10,563 bases of DNA from Beroe ovata (Eukaryota > Ctenophora > Nuda > Beroida > Beroidae): positions 100,783-111,345 of the forward strand of contig CAMPET010000091.1 in NCBI GenBank assembly GCA_946803715.1, read 5' to 3'. Below, one piece after another: positions 1 through 7,487 of the stretch. Position numbers and translations under genes: made by a program. Numbering within the stretch: the first letter of the stretch is position 1; each line of letters begins with the position of its first letter. The notes under the pieces are model-generated. The model ran no database searches. It worked only from the letters and a program-made list of their open reading frames with translations, and was not told where the DNA came from.

Positions 1-390
1 AGCGAGTGTGCTATGTAGCGAGTGTGCTCTATAGTGAGTGCCCTGTGCAGTAGTGAGTGAGCTCTATAGTGAGTGTGCTGTGTATTCTGCGATGAGTGTG
101 CTATGTAGTGAGTGTGTTCTGTGTAGCGAGTGTGCGGTGTACGGAAAATACTGTGCAGTAAGTGTGCTGTGTTTAAGTGAGAATACTGTGTAGTGAGTGT
201 CCTGTGTTATAGTGAGTGAGCTGTGTGGTGTGTCTGCTGTGTAGCGAGTGTGCTATGTAGCGAGTGTGCTCTATAGTGAGTGTACTGTGCAGTAGTGAGT
301 GAGCTCTATAGTGAGTGTGCTGTGTAGTGTGTAGTGAGTGTGCTGTGTATTCTGCAATGAGTGTGCTGTGTTGTGATTGTCCTGTGTATT
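1..390. repeat. Degenerate minisatellite with a 242-bp higher-order period
   Basis: Imperfect tandem copies of a short G/T-rich unit, roughly TAGTGAGTGTGCTGTG, fill the stretch. Variants include AGCGAGTGTGCTATGT and AGTGAGTGAGCTCTATAG. A higher-order duplication is visible: bases 1-90 recur from 243 with few changes, and the second copy has a short insertion after about 327. The array is cut by the window start, so its full length is unknown. The last unit decays near 385. No coding role is suggested. Confidence 0.9.
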
Positions 391-550
391 GAGAAACTTA
401 AAAATGATGCTTAGTTAGGTCCCGACGGAATTGGACTCGGAATGATATAAATTACCTATTCCAACCGGTCTTTTTCTTGTACCACCGGCTTGCAGGGTGC
501 AGCCTTTTTTGGGACACAAATGACTAGACCAGCTTAAAAATACTTTTCCG
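391..550. other. Spacer without recognised gene
   Basis: AT-leaning sequence between the minisatellite and the first dispersed repeat copy. No exon-like open frame bounded by splice signals and no RNA gene was recognised. Confidence 0.5.
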
Positions 551-796
551 TGTGTACAATGGTTTTGAAGAACGGCTAAATGGAAAAAGGCAAAAATTAT
601 GGCGACATTGATAATGATATTGGAGTCCAGTAAATTGTGAACTGCACGTCTTTTTTCATAGACCGATTATTCTGTAGACCGATTATTACACGTACCAAAT
701 AGGAAATTCACGCTAGAAAATTCGGAATAGTCAAGAATTTGCCTTTCCCCGACGTTTTTTGTCGATTTCGCGGTCTTCCGTAAAAAAAGTGATTCT
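551..796. repeat. Dispersed element, copy A of a ~230-250 bp direct repeat
   Basis: This stretch matches 1049-1279 in the same orientation almost end to end. Both start TGTGTACAATGGTTTTGA and end near CTTCCGTAAAAAA followed by GATTC. Copy A has a 9-base insertion near 618 and a short tandem duplication around AGACCGATTATT (about 660-687), where copy B has a different sequence. No terminal inverted repeat or target-site duplication is obvious and no protein is encoded. It could be a SINE/MITE-like relic or a segmental duplication; I cannot name the family. Confidence 0.8.
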
Positions 797-831
797 GTGC
801 TCAGAATTAACTGCAGAATCAAGCGCAGGGC

Positions 832-857
832 GGAAAATGACGAGAAGAGAGACAGCT
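832..857 (+). repeat. Split 26-bp motif, copy 1
   Basis: GGAAAATGA, six variable bases, then GAGAGACAGCT. The same two blocks with exactly six bases between them recur at 1494 and 1740, in the same orientation. Confidence 0.75.
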
Positions 858-1048
858 TCCGTAATAATATTTTAATTGAGTTCCGCTCTTCGTATTCCCG
901 TTGCTATGGTACCCCCTTACTCCGCAAAATGTTTTCATAAGCCTTGATTCGTTATAGTGGCGAGGGGCTAGTTGCCAGGCCGCATTACAAGTCAGTTCCA
1001 TTGACCACCTTGAATAGCGGGATTTTCAACCGGAAAAGGACCGGTATG

Positions 1049-1279
1049 TGTGTACAATGGTTTTGAAAAACGGCGAAATGAAAAGGGCACGATATTATGG
1101 CGACATTGATGGAGTCCAGTAAATTGTGAACTGCGCGTCTTTTTTCATACCGCCCCTCTGGACCGATTATTACACGTACCAAATAGGAAATTCGCGCTAA
1201 AAAATTCGGAGGAGTCAAGAATTTGCCTTTCCCCGACGTTTTTTGTCGATTTTGTGGTCTTCCGTAAAAAATTGATTCA
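1049..1279. repeat. Dispersed element, copy B of the ~230-250 bp direct repeat
   Basis: Second copy of the 551-796 element, same orientation, about 500 bp downstream start to start. Long blocks are identical, for example around GGAGTCCAGTAAATTGTG and the stretch ending CCCCGACGTTTTTTGTCGA; other positions carry scattered substitutions. The short reading frames across it are not conserved between copies, which argues against coding. Confidence 0.8.
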
Positions 1280-1493
1280 GCTCCGCTCCGCGGCAGGCCA
1301 CCGTACTTCTCGTATAGTTGTGTCAGGCCTTCCGTCGGTCGAACAAAAAAATTCTACTCCAGCATATGATTTTGGTATCATTGTTTTGCGCACGTTGAGG
1401 CGATAGCGTCTCTCCGAAAAGAGAAGTTTTCTCTCCCAATGCGCCAACGTGGTTCCCACCACTGGTTTGCGGTGATAGCGTTCCGCGCATATG
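1280..1493. other. Spacer without recognised gene
   Basis: Non-coding stretch between repeat copy B and the second split motif. It contains GGCGATAGCG (about 1401) and GGTGATAGCG (about 1470) as near-repeats, and small complementary patches around the purine/pyrimidine run at 1413-1437. No splice-bounded exon or RNA gene was recognised. Confidence 0.5.
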
Positions 1494-1519
1494 GGAAAAT
1501 GATGAAGAGAGAGACAGCT
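1494..1519 (+). repeat. Split 26-bp motif, copy 2
   Basis: GGAAAATGA, then TGAAGA, then GAGAGACAGCT. Same constant blocks and spacing as the copies at 832 and 1740; flanking bases differ. Confidence 0.75.
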
Positions 1520-1739
1520 GTCAAACACCGTGATTTCTGTTACCGAATTGCTCATTTTAAATAGGCTTTTTCGCGGATTTTTTGGCCAAATTACTTCAAA
1601 AAAACTGTCCAAAACTATGTAGGAACCACTTATTATACTCTAGGCTTGATCAAATGACCCTTAAACCGACTCCCGGCCTCCATTTCACTAATTAGAAGTA
1701 GTGTACTACTCGGTCCCAAGGCCTGATTAGAGTCATACC

Positions 1740-1765
1740 GGAAAATGAAGAGTAGAGAGACAGCT
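1740..1765 (+). repeat. Split 26-bp motif, copy 3
   Basis: GGAAAATGA, then AGAGTA, then GAGAGACAGCT. Third member of the set at 832 and 1494. The surrounding 100 bases do not align with the other two sites by eye. Confidence 0.75.
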
Positions 1766-1857
1766 TGTGTAGCTGGACACGTTGGGGTTTGTTTTGACAC
1801 GTGATCAATGTTTGTAAACAAAGGGACCGGAAAATAAACAGTAAAATAATGGAGAGA

Positions 1858-1860
<3 letters not shown>

Positions 1861-1895
<35 letters not shown>

Positions 1896-1896
1896 N
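1861..1896. repeat. (CT)n microsatellite
   Basis: Thirty-five bases of uninterrupted CT followed by one ambiguous base (N) at 1896. A short GAGAGAG lies just upstream (1852-1858), so the run can fold back on it. The N is probably a base-calling or consensus uncertainty at the repeat edge. Confidence 0.95.
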
Positions 1897-1905
1897 GTTC
1901 AATTG

Positions 1906-1922
1906 ACGCGTGATTCACGCGT
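1906..1922. repeat. Perfect 8-bp-arm palindrome
   Basis: ACGCGTGA and TCACGCGT flank a single central T, giving a perfect inverted repeat just after the CT tract. The dyad includes two ACGCGT sites. Function unknown; it may be a protein-binding dyad or part of a repeat. Confidence 0.7.
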
Positions 1923-2000
1923 TGTGCATGTCTGTATCATATAACCAGTTCAATAGTTTAATGTTCATTGCCCGCGGTTCAATGCCCGCTCTCTCTCTCT

Positions 2001-2049
2001 CACACTTTTTTCATATTATGTCACACTTTTTTCGTATTATGTCACACTT
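2001..2049. repeat. 21-bp tandem array
   Basis: Two full units of CACACTTTTTTCATATTATGT (the second has CG for CA in the middle) and a partial third, CACACTTC. A short CT run precedes it. Confidence 0.85.
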
Positions 2050-2219
2050 CTGCAGGTCTTCATATAGCCCCTGACACTGACAGTGGTTTCACAGCTTTCG
2101 ATACTTTTTCAAGTGAACTCGTATCGGTTTCGGCGCCGGTTTCATGCATGTTTGGCGCCAGTTTCACCTCTGAAACTGATAACACTGCTATAATTGCTGT
2201 CATTCTATCGATATATTCA

Positions 2220-2278
2220 TTACCTGTCATGTCCCTAAGATTACCTGTCCCTAAGATTACCTGTCATGTCCCTAAGAT
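2220..2278. repeat. TTACCTGTCATGTCCCTAAGA tandem array
   Basis: Three units. The first and third are 21 bp; the middle one is 16 bp and lacks CATGT. The missing block lies between short direct repeats of GTC, as replication slippage would produce. Confidence 0.85.
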
Positions 2279-3041
2279 TTTCCCGATACATTAATTATAG
2301 ATCTGGTCCCAGCAATTTCTCAATACATCTATACATAGATATTCCGTCATATAGTAGTAAATTATACCACAGCTTAACCATTTGGCAGTACGGCGTTACT
2401 ATTTGGTTAACATAACGGTTACCACCATTCAGTAAGCATTGAGTATTATAGTGCACAATGTGGATGCAAGGCGATGAACGGATGAATATCCTGATGTTGT
2501 GGTTGTCAAATATTCTCCGTCTGAAACATAGTATTGGGGCGGTTCTCATGGTGAAAAATGGTGAGAGATATAAGTGAAGAATTTCTTTGGTAAACGGGGG
2601 CATGAAACATTGAAACTATGACAATATGACATGCCAGATAAGCGCCGAATCGGTGCGTTACCGGTGTTTTGGCGCATTACCATTAGCGATACGTACTTTT
2701 GACCACAACATGTCCTTTATTGTTTTCGTTCGTTTCGTTACAGATTGCGATCGTACAAGAGAGTCTCACCATATACCCAAGGAAAATCCCTACAGCAGGA
2801 AGTACCTTTCAATGATTATACCAAATTCTAAATCATGATTAGGAGTTTCAAGTTAATGCATTGTCGTAGTGGAGATGCAGTATATGAAGAGTCGATCGTG
2901 CTCAATTCCGAGCTCAATACGTAGATTTAATTACCAAAGTATTATATATTGGATTAATTAAAATTTGACTCAGAGAGCAAGTTTAAAACGCTACTTGGAA
3001 TGGAATGTCATACATGTCACGCCGTGCACTCAATTTAGGGG

Positions 3042-3066
3042 GTGGGATGCCGCATTCACATCCCAC
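3042..3066. repeat. Inverted repeat GTGGGATG / CATCCCAC
   Basis: Perfect 8-bp arms around a 9-base loop. A third half-site, ACATCCCGC, follows at about 3071. This could fold as a hairpin in RNA or act as a dyad. Confidence 0.75.
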
Positions 3067-3279
3067 ACTTTACATCCCGCTATTCACCCAAACTATAGTA
3101 ACCCCTTGTGTGTTTGGAATCGCTCCACTATTTTGATGTGATCTGGGCCACGAGTCTTGTAGTCTGCTTCATATCATTATCATATTGCGCGTAAGGTTAA
3201 ATTTCAACTCGACCAAAGATTGTATGTTAGTCGGTGTAGTCAGTTAGTATAAATGGTACCTACTCGCTTCATATCATAG

Positions 3280-3340
3280 GACGTCCGCTTTTTTGATCGA
3301 TGTCTGCCTTTTTTATGAAAAAGCGAACGTCCGCTTTTTA
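3280..3340. repeat. Inverted plus direct repeat of ACGTCCGCTTTTT
   Basis: GACGTCCGCTTTTT at 3280 pairs with AAAAAGCGAACGTC at 3318-3331 (13 of 14 positions). ACGTCCGCTTTTT is also repeated in direct orientation at 3327. The same sequence is therefore both hairpin arm and direct repeat within 60 bases, as in a nested foldback element. Confidence 0.75.
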
Positions 3341-4162
3341 GGGTCAAGCTGCCTAGATTGCTTATATAAGTATTATATCCGCTAACCCAGCAAAATTCAT
3401 GGGTGAAATATGAAATACTAGCTAACTGAGGGGTAAAGGGGCGAACTAGTTAGTAGAGATGTGGCGGGTTGCGTTTACTCGTGTTATTTCGTATAAAAAG
3501 AGCAGGTAAATCTATTATTATACCTCGCAAATTCCCAGGAAGTACGGCGCGTTTAGTGGTATGTACGTGCGTCGTGCCGGTAAATAAAGATCTCCATAAC
3601 TGAGGAAAATGATTCACGTAAGCAAAGTTCCGGCCATGCACCAATCAGACAGAAACGACACGCGTTTTCGCACATGCCTATATAAACGCTTATAAATGTC
3701 TTAAAAAGTTTCTGGTTATTTTTGTATTATATGGCTCGTGTTGAATGAATTTCATATTATTACCTCCAGAACGCGGATCCCTTAATCACAGAATTTTTCT
3801 ACTTATTATATTTTCACCAAATTCTACACGTCTGCAATCCTTGCTTGCCTGTCAGCAGTCTGCATCGTACCGGCTCATGCCTGCTCATGATCAACGTCTA
3901 GCTTAGGTTAATAAATAAGATGCCTAGATGGTTTGATATCTGATTTGCTAACATTTTTGGTGTACGAGGTTAGGAATCTTCACTGAAATACTGACATTGA
4001 TACCACTCAACGTAGCGATGTATAGTATCAACGAATAACTACCATGAAACTCATGAGGATGTCTCAGCCGTTGCAATGTTGAAATGTAGCCGTAACAGTA
4101 GCTTGCTTTCCAATCGTTACATAATATTGTTACATCAAACCTATTCGGTGCGTATTGCCCAA

Positions 4163-4189
4163 ATTTCACTCGGCTTCGCCTCGAGAAAT
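4163..4189. repeat. Imperfect palindrome with TTC triloop
   Basis: ATTTC and GAAAT outer arms and GGC-TTC-GCC at the centre, with unpaired ACTC/TCGA between. It resembles the three-base-loop hairpins at 9193 and 10157 in having GGC/GCC next to the loop and a CTCG or CGAG shoulder. Confidence 0.55.
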
Positions 4190-4363
4190 ATGGCCTCATA
4201 GGTGTGATGTAACAGTATATTATTTCATCATTATTCGTTGATACAATAGTCGTCGTACAATAGTAGGCTCAATATCATTGCTTAGATTAGTATTCATCTA
4301 CAATTTGCACGCTTTTAACTTACCATGATATGCTTCAACTCAAAGTTTGTTCTAAGACAGTGT

Positions 4364-4402
4364 TTAAGTTTAATTAATTTAAGCTTAAGTTTAATTAGTT
4401 TA
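4364..4402. repeat. 21-bp direct repeat, AT-rich
   Basis: TTAAGTTTAATTAATTTA is repeated from 4385 as TTAAGTTTAATTAGTTTA, at a period of 21 bases, about 140 bases upstream of the predicted promoter. Confidence 0.6.
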
Positions 4403-4523
4403 TTATGGGAACCGTATATCGAAATCAGGCTGCTCTAAACAGCGTTCGAACGATTAAACGTCTTTGAACGGCTTAACGTGTAGAAAGCTACGATCATAAG
4501 TGATTAAAATCTGACATCTGTGC

Positions 4524-4577
4524 TACGTGTCACGTGATAATATAAAACACGTGTTCCAATAACAATTTCATCACATC
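4524..4577 (+). promoter_or_regulatory. Predicted core promoter: E-box, TATA box, E-box, initiator
   Basis: TATAAAA lies at 4541-4547. CACGTG E-boxes flank it closely at 4531-4536 and 4548-4553, and another ACGTG core is at 4525-4529. TCACATC at 4571-4577 fits the initiator pattern YYANWYY, with its A at 4573, 32 bases from the first T of the TATA box, which is standard spacing. A start there gives a leader of about 50 bases before the ATG at 4623. CACGTG is the classic site for bHLH factors (USF, Myc/Max, MITF type); which factor binds here is unknown. Confidence 0.6.
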
Positions 4578-4622
4578 GAAGCATACGATCCGAAGATAAT
4601 ACGAATCCTTAGCTCAGATATC

Positions 4623-6535
4623 ATGGCAATATTTGGCGATGTTGTTGTTGTGGGACAACACGGTGACCTATATTACATCCACAAGGAAACACTCACCGAT
4701 CAGGTCCATTAATCAGCTGTTAACACAAGGTTATTACCTTGTTAACAGTAAACCTATCTGTTGTATTATCTAATATCCACTGTTAACATCGTTCACTGTA
4801 ATCCACTTAATAATTTCGCAGGTTCTCAACCCATTATTCGCTGTTCTACTAGCGATACTAGCGGTGATATCAGTAATTGGTAATCCAGCGGTATTCGTAT
4901 ACAATCGGAACGGTCGACAAAACGGCGCTGCAGTCCTCTTTCAGATCCTAGCCGTGTGTGATTTCTTGACAAACATAACACTTCCGTTCCTGGTGATACC
5001 TAAACTACTTAACTCGGAGGTGCCGCCCATCATGGTGGCCTCTACGCGAGCCAAGGTGAGCGCGCTGCAACACATTATAATGATCTTCCTTCGATATATA
5101 AAACAGATATGATATATAGGGCACCGACCAAACTATTCAGAGTCAATTTTACGTGTGCCACAAATTCAAACATGATTGACAGTTACCTAATTCGATTCCA
5201 GACACGAGTTACTATGATATAATTTCCTTGTAATGTTTCAGAGCATATCCACCAGTCTTAGATTATTCTACATAAGATCAGTGACCATAGGTCATATTAA
5301 CACGGTTAAGGTGGAGCTATTTCATAACCACAGCATAACACCACACAAGCTTGCTCACATTCACTTTTAAACTGCTCCTCGAAGGAGTGGTATCAGGACA
5401 GCAAATGGCCATCAGTGATGTAACATCAATTCATCAGATTGAAATCTCGATTGAACAAATTGGAATGCTGAACTCACCTCTTCACATGGTGGGAATTTTA
5501 CCAATGAGCGTGGTCATAACCTAAACCGGGTTTAATAAACCCATGACGCAAAACTTGACAAATACCGCCACAAGTAGCCTGATTATATGATTCATAGTCT
5601 ATGCATTTGACGAATCGATATATTCATGAAATTCCTGAGATCAATGCAGATCAATCACTCACGTCTGACTATAATATTTTCAGGAGATATTCAGCGTGTT
5701 TTTCATCTGCCTCGTCTCCATATCCGCAATAACCACTTCTCTCCTCTCCATTACACGATACCTAAAGATAGCACGACCCTTCATCAAACTGAAGATATAC
5801 CCCCTCATCGTCTACCTAGTACTGAACGGAGTCTACGTCCTGGTGGTCCTCTTCCGTAACATAATATTCTGTGGTGAGGGCTACTACGGCACGGGGAAAC
5901 CCTACTTCCTTAGATTCCAGCAACAATCGTGGCGGGACAGCAGCAGTCAGTGGATATTCGCTGTTGCCGTCCCCTATTTCGTCCACTGTGTCCTCTCCCT
6001 CATAACGAGTGGTCTCACCGTGTACCGACTCCGGCTAACAGCACGGTCCATGATCACGGAAAACCGTGCCAAATCACGCCAGAGCAGCTACGCAATTGTC
6101 GTCATGAACATCGGTAACTCGGTCATATTCTTCCTGTGCATCGCGACACTGGTCATCAGGGTAGTTCGCCCCGATAAACTCTACCTGTTCCTGAAAATGA
6201 ACTTCCTCAAGGACATTCTCTCCCCGTGTCTGCTGTCCGCGTTGAACCCCGTCATATTTTACAGCTGCTGTAGCGACAGCAGGAGGAAACTCCTCGGCTC
6301 GCTAAACAAGACTCTAACCAAGGTGAGGGGGGACAGGAGGAGGATGGATAACTCGAGTAGTGGCGGGAAGAAGGGTCTCGTGGTCAAGAATATCGTGTTT
6401 GGAGAGGGAATCAGTGTCTCCTCCAGGAGAGAACATGATAATAATTCCTCCCCCGACGGGAGACACCTAGAGATGAGACCAGCTGCGGCAGTTGCTGCAG
6501 ACCAGGGACTTGAAGTCAGGATAAATACTATATAG
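4623..6535 (+). CDS. Orphan class A (rhodopsin-like) G protein-coupled receptor, 3 exons, 388 aa
   Basis: Predicted plasma-membrane seven-helix receptor; ligand unknown. Exons are 4623-4703, 4822-5055 and 5684-6535, all joined in phase 0 (splice sites CAG|GTCCAT...GCAG and AAG|GTGAGC...TTTTCAG). The ATG has A at -3 and G at +4. Landmarks: GN (N48, position 1.50) in helix 1, LAVCD (D74, 2.50) in helix 2, SITRY (R130, 3.50) closing helix 3, P202 (5.50), and NPVIF (N293-F297) in helix 7. A likely palmitoylated CC (300-301) and an ~85-residue Ser/Arg-rich tail follow. Odd points: TRY replaces DRY, helix 4 has no Trp, helix 6 has no CWxP, helix 7 ends NPxxF, and the helix 3 position expected to carry the disulfide Cys is K105, although loop 2 keeps C168. 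Helix order and spacing are intact, so a working gene seems likelier than a pseudogene. Exon 1 is the weakest part because its donor (GTCCAT) is poor. Confidence 0.82.
4717..4748 (+). repeat. Hairpin inside intron 1 of the receptor gene
   Basis: CTGTTAAC, AC, AAGGT pairs with ACCTTGTTAACAG across a TATT loop: 13 paired bases per arm and a two-base bulge. It starts 14 bases after the weak GTCCAT donor of the 118-bp intron. A further CTGTTAAC lies downstream at about 4783. Confidence 0.65.
5056..5683 (+). other. Receptor intron 2 (628 bp), with a possible cassette exon
   Basis: Bounded by AAG|GTGAGC and TATTTTCAG|GAG. It separates helix 2/extracellular loop 1 from helix 3. It holds a small palindrome, GGGTTTA-A-TAAACCC (5528-5542). 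It also holds a splice-flanked 69-base open stretch (5242-5310), described in the findings. Confidence 0.7.
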
Positions 6536-6563
6536 AGTAGGGAGAGAGGTACAGATTTCTGAT

Positions 6564-6600
6564 TGTACATTATGTACATTATGTACATTATTGTACATCA
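6564..6600 (+). repeat. TGTACATTA repeat in the receptor 3' untranslated region
   Basis: Three perfect head-to-tail 9-base units (6564-6590), one extra T, then a fourth, TGTACATCA. It starts 29 bases after the stop codon. Each unit contains UGUA in the transcript. UGUA is the core of Pumilio-family sites and of CFIm25 sites upstream of poly(A) signals. The full Pumilio consensus (UGUANAUA) is not met, because the final bases are UU. Confidence 0.8.
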
Positions 6601-6694
6601 TGGCTTGGTTTCTGTTGTTTGACTTTGATGAACGTGCAGAGCGGTTGCAACACGTATTAGCTTTCTGACGGCAAGAAACTCTGTAACTCTTTAT

Positions 6695-6700
6695 AATAAA
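6695..6700 (+). terminator. Poly(A) signal of the receptor gene
   Basis: AATAAA lies 160 bases after the stop codon at 6533-6535, in an AT-rich context. Cleavage is expected within about 10-30 bases, so the 3' untranslated region would be near 180 bases. Confidence 0.65.
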
Positions 6701-6760
6701 CTCTTTAATAACCGAAACTTGTTAACTGTTCATGCAGTTCGACCCCGGCATTTCACAATT

Positions 6761-6790
6761 CACTCTGCAATGTACCGTGTACTCAGAGTG
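6761..6790. repeat. Inverted repeat CACTCTG / CAGAGTG
   Basis: Perfect 7-bp arms around a 16-base loop, just beyond the expected cleavage site of the receptor transcript and before the 18-bp array. Confidence 0.5.
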
Positions 6791-6800
6791 CACAGAGGAC

Positions 6801-6905
6801 AGTAGGTGCTCAGAATTAGAGTGGTGCTGATAATAAGAGTGTCGCTGATAATAAGAGTGGTGCTGATAATAAGAGTGGTGCTGATAATAAGAGTGTTGTT
6901 AAGGG
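6801..6905. repeat. 18-bp minisatellite GAGTGGTGCTGATAATAA
   Basis: Four good units (6819-6890; the second has GTCGC for GGTGC), with degenerate units before (AGTAGGTGCTCAGAATTA, 6801) and after (GAGTGTTGTTAAGGG, 6891). In-frame TAA or TGA triplets in the unit argue against coding on the + strand. Confidence 0.9.
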
Positions 6906-7041
6906 TACTCATAATTATAAACTGTTATAGTGAAAATCGGCACTCCTGAGTAATGTTAACGGTCAGAAACAAATTTCATGTAAATAGTTTCATGCCTTTA
7001 ACAGTCTCTAATCGATTTCGAACACCTTTGGGGAAATTTTC

Positions 7042-7095
7042 GTCACGGTGACATCATGGTGTCACCATGGTGTCAACATGTCATCTTTGACGTCA
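7042..7095. promoter_or_regulatory. Nested palindromes and a consensus CRE
   Basis: GTCACGGTGAC (7042-7052), GGTGACA-TCATGG-TGTCACC (7048-7066) and CACCATGGTG (7063-7072) overlap. A perfect CRE octamer, TGACGTCA, follows at 7088-7095. TGACGTCA is the known site of CREB/ATF bZIP dimers. No start site is visible beside it, so it could be an enhancer element or chance. Confidence 0.45.
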
Positions 7096-7392
7096 AAATA
7101 ACCTGAGGGAGTCTCTAGTCTCTACTACCATTCTACAATCATTATTGGTCAATAAAAGTCGACAGAACTCGTTACAATGCCACAAATTTGACGCTTCATT
7201 CTGTTACAAGTTCTGGCAATTTTGGGGATCATTCTTCAGCAGGTGAAAGGAGGTGTTATATGCCTTTCAGAACAGTAATTAAGTGTAAAGGGTGCGGCAG
7301 TCACAATTTTTACCTATTCATCAAAGTCATCACTCATTTCTATGCACCATTATTTGTAGCAATTTGTGTGAACATTGAGAATAAACGCTTGC

Positions 7393-7398
7393 TTTATT
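7393..7398 (-). terminator. Possible minus-strand poly(A) signal (distal)
   Basis: TTTATT on the + strand reads AATAAA on the minus strand, about 300 bases beyond the last supported exon of the minus-strand gene. Confidence 0.25.
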
Positions 7399-7481
7399 TT
7401 TCAAGTACCTAAACATCTTTCACTCGGATTTAGAGTTTATACCTTATACATAATGAGCGAGCAGAACTATCAAAGCATGAC

Positions 7482-7487
7482 TTTATT
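7482..7487 (-). terminator. Possible minus-strand poly(A) signal (proximal)
   Basis: AATAAA on the minus strand, about 200 bases after the in-frame TGA at 7690. It fits the model in which the 8003 exon is the last one and reads through to that stop. Confidence 0.4.

Larger units (their letters stand above)
2280..4160. other. Long spacer, no gene supported
   Basis: AT-rich sequence with only short unrelated open frames on both strands. None has plausible splice signals, recognisable residues or composition like the exons further on. Two clear palindromic structures inside it are listed separately. A gene with very short exons cannot be excluded. Confidence 0.5.

Noticed and set aside
2295-2603. 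102-residue minus-strand frame
   Set aside because: No recognisable motif, no clear splice context, and composition typical of AT-rich non-coding sequence.
3948-4199. 83-residue minus-strand frame beginning near the TTC-loop palindrome
   Set aside because: Its first residues are translated palindrome; no family resemblance and no promoter or splice signal found.
5626-5859. 77-residue + strand frame overlapping the receptor's third exon
   Set aside because: It crosses the TTTTCAG acceptor and runs in another frame than the seven-helix protein; a shadow frame.
6259-6588. 109-residue open frame on the minus strand over the receptor's last exon
   Set aside because: It lies antisense to a well-supported exon and its hydrophobic look comes from the complement of receptor codons and the TGTACATTA repeat.
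6737-6745. GTTCGACCC, matching the tRNA B-box pattern
   Set aside because: No cloverleaf partner sequences and no A box upstream; chance match just beyond the receptor's poly(A) signal.
7080-7107. Possible short last exon of the minus-strand gene after CCCTCAG
   Set aside because: It is open for about 13 codons in the right phase and ends in TGA, but a similar short option exists near 7503 and neither has independent support.
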